Shown: positions 54,508-63,401 of the stretch, piece after piece
How positions within the stretch are numbered: position 1 is the first letter of the stretch
Layout: each line of letters begins with the position of its first letter
From: an uncultured Cellulophaga sp.
Lineage (GTDB): Bacteria > Bacteroidota > Bacteroidia > Flavobacteriales > Flavobacteriaceae
Direction of reading: 5' to 3'
Length of the DNA stretch: 64,000 bases
Assembly (NCBI GenBank): GCA_947496695.1
Contig: CANMEI010000011.1
Coordinates: 1-64,000, forward strand
The notes under the pieces: model-generated
Told to the model about the DNA's origin: nothing
What the model saw: the letters and a program-made list of their open reading frames with translations, nothing else
Database searches by the model: none
Made by a program: the position numbers and the translations under genes

Positions 54508-55119
54508 ATGGCTAAAGCGAGTAAAAAAGAAATTCTTGAACACCTTGATTCTATCGATTTAAACGAACTTTTAGATAGGATGGAGAATTATGTTCGAACA
54601 CGTTTTTATAATAAATCAGAAAAGGAAAGAGAAGGGTTTGATTATCTTGATTTTTGTTATAATGTTCTGGTTAAAGCTTCTACAGGTGTTAGAAATTGGG
54701 ATAAGGAAAAGACTTCTTTTGATAAGTTTATTTTTGGTTCATTGAGAAGTGATTTATATAATTTCTTTAGAAAGCAAAAAAATAAAAAAAATGAAAAAGA
54801 AGATTTGCAACCTACAGAGCAAGAAATATATTTAATTGAAGTAAATGAATTTATTGAATTAGATGAAGTTGAAACTGAAGACGAACCTCCAGATATAGAT
54901 TTTAAAAATATATCACAAGATGCACTCAAATCTTTAAGGGAGCAAGGAGCCGATAAATTAGAAATAGAAGTATTTGAATGTTGGCTGGCTGGTTATTATA
55001 AGCCTAAAGAAATTGCCGAATTATGTGATACAGATACTACAGAGATAAATAATACTGTTAAAAGACTTTCTAGAAAAACTATCAAGTTAAAAGAAAAATG
55101 GATAAGCTTAAAAAAATAA
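54508..55119 (+). CDS. Sigma-70/ECF-like DNA-binding protein
   Basis: 203 aa. The N-terminal part resembles sigma region 2 (FDYLDFCYNVLVKASTGV, then TSFDKFIFGSLRSDLYNFF, about 43-90). A Glu-rich linker (about 105-135) is followed by a region-4-like helix-turn-helix (VFECWLAGYYKPKEIAELCDTDTTEINNTVKRL, about 150-190). It is divergent enough that ECF membership is inference. It is the first gene of a plus-strand unit and overlaps the next gene by 22 bp. It is a candidate regulator of the divergent 57-aa gene through the repeated ATGCTCA sites. Confidence 0.7.
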   Translation: MAKASKKEILEHLDSIDLNELLDRMENYVRTRFYNKSEKEREGFDYLDFCYNVLVKASTGVRNWDKEKTSFDKFIFGSLRSDLYNFFRKQKNKKNEKEDLQPTEQEIYLIEVNEFIELDEVETEDEPPDIDFKNISQDALKSLREQGADKLEIEVFECWLAGYYKPKEIAELCDTDTTEINNTVKRLSRKTIKLKEKWISLKK

Positions 55120-55496
55120 TAGATAAAGGTATTACCGAAAATTATCTTTTTGGGGATATAAATGATATCCGCAAAAGTTTATCTGATTACGGAGTTAATT
55201 TAGATGATAATCGTGAACATCAGAATAAATTAATTAAACAATTAAAGTTTAAACTTCGTTCATCTATAAACAAAGAAAAAAATGAAAATCTTTTACTTAA
55301 GGCAACAGAATCATTTCAAGATGCAATTAATAAAGGGTTAGAAAAACCAATTGCTTACTTGAATAATCTCATCAAAGAGAATCAATTAGTAGTTCAATAT
55401 AATAAATTAGATAAGCTAAGTTCTGATGAAATAAAAGAGATAATAAAAGACCAAAATTTAATTGAAATAATTGAGTTACTTGAAAGCGAACAGTAA
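55098..55496 (+). CDS. Helical protein of unknown function between sigma-like and ImmA/IrrE genes
   Basis: 132 aa, Lys/Glu/Asn-rich, mostly amphipathic helix, with no Cys and no recognised motif. It starts inside the sigma-like gene (22-bp overlap) and its end overlaps the next gene start by 26 bp, so all three are translationally coupled. Its position resembles that of a small partner or anti-sigma/antitoxin, but nothing in the sequence proves it. Confidence 0.65.
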   Translation: MDKLKKIIDKGITENYLFGDINDIRKSLSDYGVNLDDNREHQNKLIKQLKFKLRSSINKEKNENLLLKATESFQDAINKGLEKPIAYLNNLIKENQLVVQYNKLDKLSSDEIKEIIKDQNLIEIIELLESEQ

Positions 55497-56280
55497 AGGA
55501 AAGAATAAGGCTAAAGAAATCCTAAATGAAATTGGTTTTGATGAAGTAACAGAACTTACAAACTCAGATTTAGTTAGTGGTTTTGGTATTCTTTTTATTT
55601 CTGAACCTTTAAAAAATGCTGATGGAAAAATAATAAGAGGTAAAACTAAGACTATAATCAAAGTCAATTCACTAATACCTTATCCAGAAAGAATTCGCTA
55701 TGTTGTGGCTCACGAATTGGGTCATTATTTTTTGCACGACAAGTTAGAAATTCACACAGATAATTCTAAAACTCTAAATTGGTTTAAGGTAGAAGACCAA
55801 GCAAAAAGGGGATTACAAGAATATGAAGCAAACGATTTTGCTTCAGAATTATTAATGCCAGAAGTTGTTTTTCGAAAATTTATTGAACATAAACCTTTTA
55901 GTCCATCTTTGATAAAAGAAATATCAAATAGATTTCAAACTAGTTTAACGTCTGTAGTTTATAGATTGATAACTTTAGATGTGTTTCCATTATTAGTTGT
56001 TTTTATTTCTGATGGAGTAGTTAGATATTGGAGAAAATCTCCAGATTTAAAAGGATGGCTAGGAGATATTACTAAACTTTCTCCTCCAGAAGAATCTGTT
56101 GCAAAAGAATATATTGATGCTAATTATGATTTTGTATATAAAGGAGATGAAAAAGCTCAAGAAATAGAACGTTCAACTTGGTTTAAATTATACGAAAATC
56201 AAGAAGACTCAGATTTTATGGAATATTGTATTCCAAATCAGAATTACAAAACTATAATCAGTATAATATGGGAGGCTTAA
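55471..56280 (+). CDS. ImmA/IrrE-family metallopeptidase
   Basis: 269 aa. The zinc site is clear: VVAHELGHYFLHD (HExxH at 81-85) and the downstream third-ligand helix EYEANDFASELLMP. The C-terminal half (about 150-269) is beta-rich with VFISDGVVRYWRKS. ImmA/IrrE proteases cleave repressors or anti-sigma-like partners to switch on mobile elements or damage responses. The start is TTG at 55471 (a second TTG lies at 55480); no in-frame ATG lies near. It is coupled to the 132-aa gene upstream, and the next frame starts 13 bp before its stop. Confidence 0.88.
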   Translation: MSYLKANSKGKNKAKEILNEIGFDEVTELTNSDLVSGFGILFISEPLKNADGKIIRGKTKTIIKVNSLIPYPERIRYVVAHELGHYFLHDKLEIHTDNSKTLNWFKVEDQAKRGLQEYEANDFASELLMPEVVFRKFIEHKPFSPSLIKEISNRFQTSLTSVVYRLITLDVFPLLVVFISDGVVRYWRKSPDLKGWLGDITKLSPPEESVAKEYIDANYDFVYKGDEKAQEIERSTWFKLYENQEDSDFMEYCIPNQNYKTIISIIWEA

Positions 56281-56685
56281 TAGTTGATTTTGTGTTGTCT
56301 CAGTTTATTATTTCTGAATTAGAACTAACTCAAAAACAAAATGGGAGGGAAGGAGTAGATTTTTTTAATTGGAGATAATCAATTATACCTACAATCCATT
56401 GATTTAGACACAACGCAACGTAGTATTAAAATATCAAAGCAAGATTTAGGAGAATTAAAAGAGAACTTGTTTGTTGTTTTATTATTAATAATAGATAAAG
56501 AGCCGAAGGTTACTTATTTAATTCCATCCAAACAATTATCTCTATCTGATATTAACATTTTTATAAATAACGAAGTTAGTTTAATGCCCAGTTTATCTAA
56601 TTGGGAGATTAAAGTATCGAGTAGTACAATCCCAGAATTATCAAAATATACTTTAGAAAATATGATTAATAAACTAAAAGTTTAG
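56268..56685 (+). pseudogene. Frameshifted gene downstream of ImmA/IrrE
   Basis: An ATG at 56268 overlaps the protease stop and reads MGGLIVDFVLSQFIISELEL ... NGREGVDFF until a stop at 56376-56378. The sequence then continues in the +1 frame as LIGDNQLYLQSIDLD, SIKISKQDLGELKENLFVV and YLIPSKQLSL ... ELSKYTLENMINKL to the stop at 56685. Removing one T from the run of seven at 56359-56365 joins them into one protein of about 138 aa (GVDFLIGDNQ). The later TTG at 56467 is therefore not the true start. The C-terminal half resembles a common Bacteroidota protein of unknown role. It is either a real frameshift or a homopolymer sequencing error. Confidence 0.65.
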
Positions 56686-57098
56686 TTTTATAATGTTATG
56701 TAAAATAGAAGTTGTGCGTTTTCAAAGCAATCTTAACCAGTTACAATGTTTTCTAAAATATAACGATTGAGCCGTACATTGTTTCCAAAGTTTTATGCAG
56801 CCTTGAATTTTTGTTTCAAGACACTACTATTAATTTTATTGACGATATTATTCTTCAAAAAGAATATGCATACGATTTCGAAATTTTAAAGAATTGATTG
56901 AGTATCAATTTTTAAAATACCTAATAATGAAAGAAGAAAAAAAGAATTAATCGAAGTTCTACATATAACAAGTGCATAGAATTTTATTTTTACTCACATA
57001 TTAAATTATTTACAGAAACTTCAAATGTGTTCGTAAATCTCCTAAAAAGTCGATTTCATAAAATTTAAGCTCTTGTGGCAAGCTTCCGAAGAATCGTC

Positions 57099-57176
57099 TA
57101 AAATTTTTTATGACGTACATTTTATCAAATACGCGATTTTTAATAAGAGCAAAAAGGTTAGCTTTTATTTTGGCGT
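57099..57176. repeat. Dispersed repeat R2, copy b
   Basis: Matches 51680-51755 (shared AATACGCGATTTTTAATAAG and TTTGGCGT). It leads directly into the palindrome at 57175-57257. Confidence 0.75.
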
Positions 57177-57257
57177 TGGCAAGCGTTGGATAATTGTGTG
57201 TGTAATAAATTGCCAGAGCACAATTTGATTTTATAAAACAATCGAACGCTTGCTAAC
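57175..57257. repeat. Large imperfect palindrome
   Basis: Arms GTTGGCAAGCGTT (57175-57187) and AACGCTTGCTAAC (57245-57257) pair at 12 of 13 positions, with a G-U at the other. An inner AATTGTG/CACAATT pair lies in the 57-nt loop. The look is integron attC-like or MITE-like, but no integrase was seen. Confidence 0.6.
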
Positions 57258-57365
57258 GGCTATTTTACACAACGGCTAATTATAGTTTACGAATATTAAT
57301 GAAACTTAGGTCATAAAACGGCTGCTGTGACATAAATGCTGACGATATAAACCTAAAGGCGCTAT

Positions 57366-57465
<100 letters not shown>

Positions 57466-57511
57466 CAGAACACCTCTACTTCCTGTAATTAATGAATAAG
57501 CTATAAACAAC

Positions 57512-57556
57512 AAAGGTTTTCAAATTACTAGTATAAATAGCTTTTTGAAAACCTTT
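57512..57556 (-). terminator. Terminator of the beta-helix lipoprotein gene
   Basis: A perfect 13-bp stem AAAGGTTTTCAAA/TTTGAAAACCTTT with a 19-nt loop, 30 bp past the stop. Confidence 0.65.
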
Positions 57557-57586
57557 AATATTTTAGAATTATAAAAATATATAAAT

Positions 57587-59281
57587 TTAATTCTCGTAAG
57601 CGCCCATATCCCATAAACCATTATTTGGTCTGGCAACTTGGTTTAAATCAACCTCAATAGAAACACCATATAAAGTTTCAAAATGTTCATATACGTTAAG
57701 TGTCAATTCATTTGGTGCTAATGCAGTATCAACAGCTGAACTCGATGCTTGTAAAGAAAAATCATTAGCACTAGCATCAGTAAATAATGGAGCAGCACTA
57801 ATACAACCTTCACCTTTTTCAAATGCCGCTTGAAAACTAGCTAGATCGTGTGTAACTCCGTTACTCCATGAGATTTTAGCTGTAGCATCAAAATGGTTAT
57901 TATTTAATGTAGATAGTGTTCCGGTTTGGTAACCAGATTCAAGTTTAATATCAAAAAAACTACTGTTAGAAATCATATTATTTTCTATAATTAGTGTTGA
58001 ATTATAATACCCATTACTAATTCCTATTTCGGTATTCACAATGGTATTATTAATAATATACCTTGGTGTAGCACCATTATTTATTTGAATACCTATACCT
58101 TCAGTAGCATCATTGTACGCAGTGCCATCAATTGAAATATCTCTTATCAAATTGCCAATCATAAACACACTTTCTCCATTAGTTCCTGCACCACCATTAT
58201 CGCTAGCACCACGAATACCGGTATATACATTGTATATTTCATTAAAAAGTATCCATACACGATCTGGTGCATATTGAAAACCAATACCTTTTGATGGTGA
58301 CCATGGCGTATCAATAATATCATGAACAATGTTTTCACTAATAATAATATCTAAAGCATACTTAACAGCAATACCTGCTTGAGCAATATTATACACATGA
58401 TTTCGAGCTATATAAATGTGATGTGCTGTAGTTTGAAGTTCTAATGACCCAGCTTCAACTTGAAGTCCGGCAGAAGAATCGCTAAATTCATTATCAACAA
58501 TCCACATATTGCTTGTGTATTTTTGAATAGAACAGCCACGAGCATCAATATCAACATCAGAATCAAGTGGCCCGATACCATGAGCGTAGTTATTGTAAAT
58601 AATTATATCACTTGCAGGATCACTCTCTAAACCAACAGTATTTATTAAAACACCACCAGTAACATCGTGCTCTCCTACCATTTCGCTATTTCTAACCAAT
58701 ATGTGATCAACTTGACTTCCTGATTCATAAGAACCTAATTGTATGCTGCCTCCAGAATGAAAATAAAAACCATCTAGATAAACATAACTACCCGAAAGCA
58801 ACATTTTTTTATCAGTTATCTCTGCCTTATTTTCAGAATCGCTAACCACCCAAACAGGTCCGCTTACACCAGCAATCCAATCATCGCTAGTACCTTCACC
58901 TCTAAGTTTAATATCGTTTTGTATGTAATTATAATTACCAGCAACTACAACATATGACCCTGCAGGAACTGGATAAGGAATTGTTTTACGAGGAGTATTT
59001 GGTGTACCATACGTATTATCTGTATCTGAACCCGTAGCATAGTCTATATAATAGTAACCCGCCAGTTCTGTTTCCCAAATCTCAGGCACATCAGGACTTT
59101 CAATATCTGGAGAAATCCATGCATTAGGAACACCAATTGGGGCACTATAATCTCCTAAAACATTAGGAGTTGTTGAATCGTCAACAACTAAATTAGTCAT
59201 AAGTTCATTGTCATTACTACAACTAGTTAGGCCAGTAAAAAACAAACTAATTATTGTTATTGCAGATAAAAGGTGTTTCAT
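57587..59281 (-). CDS. Right-handed beta-helix lipoprotein (polysaccharide lyase-like)
   Basis: 564 aa. Lipobox GLTSC (Cys near 21). Residues about 65-110 match the DUF1565-type start of parallel beta-helix proteins (YYIDYATGSDTDNTYGTP, then PAGSYVVVAGNY). The body shows repeated coils with NHIYIARNHVYNI, IIISENIVHDII, VWILFNEIYNVYTG and IINNTIVNTEIGI, giving a pectin-lyase-like fold. Members include PL6, PL9 and PL31-type lyases and chondroitinase B relatives. No catalytic set can be assigned by eye, so it is either a carbohydrate lyase/epimerase or a binding protein. It is a single gene with its own terminator. Confidence 0.75.
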   Translation of the reverse strand: MKHLLSAITIISLFFTGLTSCSNDNELMTNLVVDDSTTPNVLGDYSAPIGVPNAWISPDIESPDVPEIWETELAGYYYIDYATGSDTDNTYGTPNTPRKTIPYPVPAGSYVVVAGNYNYIQNDIKLRGEGTSDDWIAGVSGPVWVVSDSENKAEITDKKMLLSGSYVYLDGFYFHSGGSIQLGSYESGSQVDHILVRNSEMVGEHDVTGGVLINTVGLESDPASDIIIYNNYAHGIGPLDSDVDIDARGCSIQKYTSNMWIVDNEFSDSSAGLQVEAGSLELQTTAHHIYIARNHVYNIAQAGIAVKYALDIIISENIVHDIIDTPWSPSKGIGFQYAPDRVWILFNEIYNVYTGIRGASDNGGAGTNGESVFMIGNLIRDISIDGTAYNDATEGIGIQINNGATPRYIINNTIVNTEIGISNGYYNSTLIIENNMISNSSFFDIKLESGYQTGTLSTLNNNHFDATAKISWSNGVTHDLASFQAAFEKGEGCISAAPLFTDASANDFSLQASSSAVDTALAPNELTLNVYEHFETLYGVSIEVDLNQVARPNNGLWDMGAYEN

Positions 59282-59390
59282 GATTTTTTGATATTAAGTT
59301 TAGTGGTGCGATATAATTACTTAAACCTTTTTATCTATCATTTATTGCGACTAATAACAGGTAATGGCACTAATTTATTTTTATAAAAAA

Positions 59391-59413
59391 AGCCTCTTAA
59401 AAATTAAGAGGCT
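59391..59413 (-). terminator. Intrinsic terminator of the guanine deaminase gene
   Basis: A 10-bp stem AGCCTCTTAA/TTAAGAGGCT with loop AAA, followed on the minus strand by seven T residues. Confidence 0.88.
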
Positions 59414-59448
59414 AATTGGTATTGCTGGTTTTTTAACTTTAAAATAAA

Positions 59449-59925
59449 TTAATATTCCGTTTTGTCTTGTTTTGAATCCCAAGAATTAAAAACCTGCAAA
59501 GCATCTTTACGAGATAATTGCACAAATTTTATTTGACGCCCATTAATATCTTTTTCAATTTCATCATATATAAATTGATCGTCAAACTGAATTGCAGCAG
59601 CATCTTCACGACTACAACCAAAGAAAACCATTTTTGGTCTGGTCCAATAAATAGCACCTAAACACATTGGGCATGGTTCACATGAAGTATATATGGTGCA
59701 GTCCGTAAGTTCAAAATTATTTAATTTTTTACAAGCCTCACGAATAGCAACCACTTCGGCATGTGCCGTTGGATCGTTAGTTGATGTTACTCTATTGTAC
59801 CCTTCGGCAATAATTTCATCATCTTTAACCACTACTGCTCCAAACGGACCACCAGCATTACTATTCATACCTTCTTCGGCAAGAGCAATAGCTCTATTCA
59901 TAAAAAATTCGTCTCTTTCTGTCAT
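59449..59925 (-). CDS. guaD: Guanine deaminase
   Basis: 158 aa, the same length as Bacillus subtilis GuaD. The cytidine-deaminase fold zinc site is HAE (55-57) with PCPMC (Cys85 and Cys88). The surrounding text GGPFGAVVVKDDEIIAEG, TSCEPCPMCLGAIYWTRP and FDDQFIYDEI is characteristic of GuaD rather than tRNA deaminase TadA or cytosine deaminase. It hydrolyses guanine to xanthine and ammonia in purine salvage or catabolism. It acts in the cytoplasm as a domain-swapped dimer in the family. It is a single-gene unit. Confidence 0.9.
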   Translation of the reverse strand: MTERDEFFMNRAIALAEEGMNSNAGGPFGAVVVKDDEIIAEGYNRVTSTNDPTAHAEVVAIREACKKLNNFELTDCTIYTSCEPCPMCLGAIYWTRPKMVFFGCSREDAAAIQFDDQFIYDEIEKDINGRQIKFVQLSRKDALQVFNSWDSKQDKTEY

Positions 59926-59989
59926 TCTATTGTAATTTTTTCAGCATGCAAAAGTCGGAATAAAATATGGATTTTCAATAAGATTATAT

Positions 59990-60331
59990 TTAATGACTGT
60001 GAGCACTTAAATAATAGGCCTTAATATTGTTCTCTAAAGTTACAAATTCTGAAAGCTGTTCTTTAATAGAATCAAACTGGTTCTCTAAAAGATCTTTACG
60101 ATCTTTTAATTTGGTAATTAGCTCTTGGTTTTTTCGTTTTAAACCTTTTAATTGATTTAATAAGAAACTTTTTCGTTCAAATAAATCTTTGGTTTTAGGT
60201 TCGTAGATGTACCTGTTTAATTTAGACTGTAGTTGTTCTAAATCTTTAGAGTTTCGTTCTAACCTTATAATGTAATTGTGGTTTTTTTGTAGGCTATTTT
60301 GAACGGTTTTACTTTCATACGTGTAGTTCAT
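59990..60331 (-). CDS. Coiled-coil protein of unknown function
   Basis: 113 aa, almost entirely charged helix (ERKSFLLNQLKGLKRKNQEL, KLKDRKDLLENQFDSIKEQL) with heptad spacing and no signal peptide. No family is recognised. It is divergent from the HPF gene; 177 bp of AT-rich spacer lies between. Confidence 0.65.
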   Translation of the reverse strand: MNYTYESKTVQNSLQKNHNYIIRLERNSKDLEQLQSKLNRYIYEPKTKDLFERKSFLLNQLKGLKRKNQELITKLKDRKDLLENQFDSIKEQLSEFVTLENNIKAYYLSAHSH

Positions 60332-60508
60332 AATAACAATATTTAAGGGTTTATCTCACTGTTTACTAATATAAGAATTTTCTTTCAATTAAAAACTGTA
60401 TTTAATGTTTTGTTAATCTAATTTTTACAATGGTATTGATAAAAAAATATACTATATTTATTTTATAATTAAAATATGTAAGTAAATTAATCTAAAAATA
60501 TAAAATTT

Positions 60509-60814
60509 ATGAATATTAATTTTGAATACGACGATGTAAAGGCTAGTGAACGACTTGAGATATTTGCGGGTAAAAAACTTACAAAATTATTTGATAAACA
60601 TGATAATATTATTCGTGCAGATGTATTTTTTAAAAAAGAAAACACATCAAAGCCAGATACTGGTATAATATGTAATATTAGATTGAGCATACCTGGCCCT
60701 CGCCTATTTGCAGAATCTAGTACAGGTAGTTTTGAAGCATCTATAGTGAGTTCTATTGATGAATTAGAGCGTCAACTTCGAAAACGAAAAGATAAATTGA
60801 GTAGAGTGAAATAA
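60509..60814 (+). CDS. hpf: Ribosome hibernation-promoting factor (short HPF/RaiA type)
   Basis: 101 aa, the short form. The beta-alpha-beta-beta-beta-alpha order is visible: INFEYDDVKASERLEIFAGKKL (helix with basic face), ADVFFKKENTS, CNIRLSIPGPRLFAES, and the second helix SFEASIVSSIDELERQLRKRKDKL. HPF binds the 30S decoding region in stationary phase and promotes inactive ribosome dimers or stabilises 70S. The long-form dimerisation domain is absent. It is a single gene with a terminator. Confidence 0.9.
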   Translation: MNINFEYDDVKASERLEIFAGKKLTKLFDKHDNIIRADVFFKKENTSKPDTGIICNIRLSIPGPRLFAESSTGSFEASIVSSIDELERQLRKRKDKLSRVK

Positions 60815-60835
60815 AACCTTGTTTTATTTCATCAA

Positions 60836-60871
60836 AAAATCCCAAGCAAATTTATTTGTTTGGGATTTTTT
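60836..60871 (+). terminator. Intrinsic terminator of the HPF gene
   Basis: Stem AAAATCCCAAGCAAA paired with TTTGTTTGGGATTTT (one G-U) with a 4-nt loop, ending in a T-run. Confidence 0.88.
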
Positions 60872-61013
60872 GGTTTAAAGAATGATTCTTATTTAGGGTA
60901 TTCAAAATTTACATTGTGAATGCTACTATAAGGTTCTTTTTTAATGTTGAATGCTCGTGTAATTATTTTTAACTATATCAATATATTTATTCTTTTCATT
61001 TAGCATTTTCTCC

Positions 61014-61021
61014 TATTTTTG
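61014..61021 (+). promoter_or_regulatory. Bacteroidota -7 box of the TerC gene
   Basis: TATTTTTG followed by CG fits TAnnTTTG, 46 bp before the ATG. Confidence 0.5.
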
Positions 61022-61066
61022 CGAGACTTAGTGTATTTAAAATACATGATATAAATTTATAATTGT

Positions 61067-62017
61067 ATGCTTGTCTGGATTTTATTTCTTGTTTTAATTG
61101 TAATTTTTTTAGCCCTTGATTTGGGTGTTTTTAATAAAGAAGATCATGTTATAAAAACCAAAGAAGCAGGTATATGGACTTTAGTTTGGGTCACCGTAGC
61201 ATTTCTTTTTAGCGGTGTTATTTATTGGTTGTTTTCTTCAGGGTTAATTGATAACCCAACAAACTTAACACCAGATAATGCAGTGTTAAAATACATAACA
61301 GGTTATTTAATAGAGTTATCATTAAGTATTGATAATGTGTTTGTTATTGCTGTAATATTTTCGAGTTTTAAGATTCCGGCTATTTACCAGCATAGAGTAT
61401 TATTTTGGGGAATTTTAGGAGCAATAGTATTTAGAGCTTTAATGATTTTGTTTGGTGTGGCATTAATAACTCGTTTTGAATGGATTATTTATATTTTCGG
61501 AGTTTTTCTTTTATATACAGCCTTTAATATGTTAAAGGGTGAAGATGAAGATTTTGATCCTCAAAAATCATTTGTATTTAAGCAATTAAAAAAACTATTT
61601 CCTATTACAGCAACTATAAAAGGGCATGATTTTTTTATTGTTGAAAATGCAAAAAAAGCGGCCACTCCCCTTTTTGTTGCTCTTATTGTTATTGAATTGA
61701 CCGATATTTTATTTGCATTAGATAGCATACCTGCAATTTTAGCTATTACCGCAGACCCATTTATTGTTTTTAGTTCTAATATTTTAGCAATTTTAGGGTT
61801 ACGTTCTATGTATTTTTTAATATCGAGAATGTTGCAAAAATTCCGCTATATTAATTATAGTCTTGTAGTTATACTCGCTTTTGTAGGGTTAAAAATGTTA
61901 TTCTCTAATTACATTCATTTACCAGAATGGGTATCGTTAACGGTAATTTCAGTATCATTAATAACAGGTATTTTAGCCTCAAGGTTTATTTCTGAGAAAG
62001 AAGAAACAGCATCGTAA
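61067..62017 (+). CDS. TerC/Alx-family integral membrane protein
   Basis: 316 aa with about nine hydrophobic segments. Family signatures are LALDLGVFNK near the N-terminus, LIELSLSIDNVFVIAVIFSSF (about 82-102) and VIELTDILFALDSIPAILAIT (about 213-233), with the paired acidic residues in SIDN and ALDS that form the proposed metal path. E. coli Alx and other TerC proteins export Mn2+ or help metallate secreted enzymes; tellurite resistance is the historical name. It is a single gene that converges on the OmpA-like gene. Confidence 0.92.
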   Translation: MLVWILFLVLIVIFLALDLGVFNKEDHVIKTKEAGIWTLVWVTVAFLFSGVIYWLFSSGLIDNPTNLTPDNAVLKYITGYLIELSLSIDNVFVIAVIFSSFKIPAIYQHRVLFWGILGAIVFRALMILFGVALITRFEWIIYIFGVFLLYTAFNMLKGEDEDFDPQKSFVFKQLKKLFPITATIKGHDFFIVENAKKAATPLFVALIVIELTDILFALDSIPAILAITADPFIVFSSNILAILGLRSMYFLISRMLQKFRYINYSLVVILAFVGLKMLFSNYIHLPEWVSLTVISVSLITGILASRFISEKEETAS

Positions 62018-62055
62018 AAAAAAGTCTCAACACCTCTAGGTGTTGAGACTTTTAT
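62018..62055. terminator. Bidirectional terminator between the TerC and OmpA-like genes
   Basis: A long perfect stem AAAGTCTCAACACC/GGTGTTGAGACTTT with A and T runs on both sides. Confidence 0.9.
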
Positions 62056-62075
62056 ATTTTACAATTGTAAGTTTA

Positions 62076-62768
62076 CTATTCCGTTTTTTCTACCGCTTCT
62101 TGTTTTAATTGTTCGTTAGCAACAATTACCATTTCTACTCTACGGTTTTTAGCTTTACCCTCATTAGTTGTATTATCAGCTTTTGGTTGCGATTCACCAT
62201 ACCATTTTGTAGTTAAACGTGATGCATTTATTCCGTTACTGTTCAAGTATTGTGATACAGATTGCGCTCTTTTTTTAGACAATTGCATGTTGTAATCTTC
62301 TGGTCCGGCACTATCAGTATGCCCTTCAATTAAAATATCAGAATCAGGATATTCATTTAATATTCCTATTAAGCTATTTAAAGTTTCTGCCGATGTTCCT
62401 TTTACTTCAGATTTGTTGGTGTCAAAATACACACCAGCATCTTCATTAAAAACAACATTAATACCTTCACCAACTCTAGTTACTTCAGCACCCGGTATTT
62501 CTTCTTCAATACGTTCTGCTTGTTTATCCATTCGGTTACCAATATAACCACCTGCGGCGCCACCAACAACAGCTCCTAAAATTGCACCTAAAGCTGTATT
62601 GTTACCACTACCTACATTATTACCAATAACACCACCAATTGCAGCACCACCTGAAGCACCAATAACAGCGCCTTTTTGTTTGTTATTTGCATTTTTTATA
62701 GCGGTGCAACTTGTTATTAGAGCAACGCTAAACATAATTGCTGTAAATTTTAGACCTATATTTTTCAT
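62076..62768 (-). CDS. OmpA-family lipoprotein with glycine-zipper domain (YiaD-like)
   Basis: 230 aa. Lipobox ITSC (Cys near 21). A Gly-zipper region (about 32-80: GAVIGASGGAAIGGVIGNNV, GAILGAVVGGAAGGYIGNRM) precedes the OmpA peptidoglycan-binding domain (about 110-220), which has the diagnostic IEGHTDSAGPEDYNMQLSKKRAQSV and NRRVEMVI. It anchors the outer membrane to peptidoglycan. It is co-directional with the lipocalin-like gene, starting 4 bp after that gene's stop, so the two form an operon. Confidence 0.92.
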   Translation of the reverse strand: MKNIGLKFTAIMFSVALITSCTAIKNANNKQKGAVIGASGGAAIGGVIGNNVGSGNNTALGAILGAVVGGAAGGYIGNRMDKQAERIEEEIPGAEVTRVGEGINVVFNEDAGVYFDTNKSEVKGTSAETLNSLIGILNEYPDSDILIEGHTDSAGPEDYNMQLSKKRAQSVSQYLNSNGINASRLTTKWYGESQPKADNTTNEGKAKNRRVEMVIVANEQLKQEAVEKTE

Positions 62769-62772
62769 TTTA

Positions 62773-63255
62773 TTATTGTTTTACAAATTCATATATTACA
62801 GAAACGGGTTGTCCGTTTGCTGTTACTTGCGATGCTAACTCCATAGTTGTAGGAGTCAGGTTATTAATATCTAATCGATAACCGTAACCACCAGAAACAT
62901 CTTTCTTTTTCTCATCAATAAACTTGAATTGTAATTGATTTATGCCGCCTTCATTTTCAATCACTGACCATCTAATATATCGTGTACCACTTGAGCATAA
63001 GCTTGAAGGGTTTATAGTATAAGACCCAGTACTATTATTATGAATAAAATTCCATATACTGCCTTCAAAACAAATGTCTTGAGAGTCATTAAATAATATA
63101 GATTTAAAACTTCCATCTTGGTTGGTAAACGAAACGTGGTTTAATACCCAATCTCCATTGATGGTTTTTCGTTGTTCACGTACAGCTTTTGTTGTGGAAC
63201 AAGACGAAAATAAAACACTAATTAAAAAGCTTATTGCTATAATTTTTTTCATCAT
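62773..63255 (-). CDS. Lipocalin-like lipoprotein
   Basis: 160 aa. Lipobox FSSC (Cys near 19). The text INGDWVLNHVSF (Gly-x-Trp at the first strand), CFEGSIWNFIHNNSTGSYTI and IIYEF-type last strand matches small Bacteroidota lipocalin-like domain proteins (DUF4923/lipocalin_4-like). These are beta-barrel lipoproteins of unknown ligand. It is the first gene of the pair with the OmpA-like lipoprotein. Confidence 0.8.
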   Translation of the reverse strand: MMKKIIAISFLISVLFSSCSTTKAVREQRKTINGDWVLNHVSFTNQDGSFKSILFNDSQDICFEGSIWNFIHNNSTGSYTINPSSLCSSGTRYIRWSVIENEGGINQLQFKFIDEKKKDVSGGYGYRLDINNLTPTTMELASQVTANGQPVSVIYEFVKQ

Positions 63256-63401
63256 AATTTATTTGAAAATTTATACTTTATATACGATAGAAAGTGACTA
63301 ATTAATTTTATACTTAGTGTTAAACTATCGTTAATCAAGCGCAATTTCAATAAAAATGAAACTGTTGATTACTCTGAAGAAGATTATTTTTAGCGCAAAC
63401 C

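Noticed and set aside
57175..57257. Integron attC site
   Set aside because: The hairpin arms and a GTTAGC-like end are suggestive, but no integrase gene or regular cassette spacing is present, so it is listed only as a palindrome.
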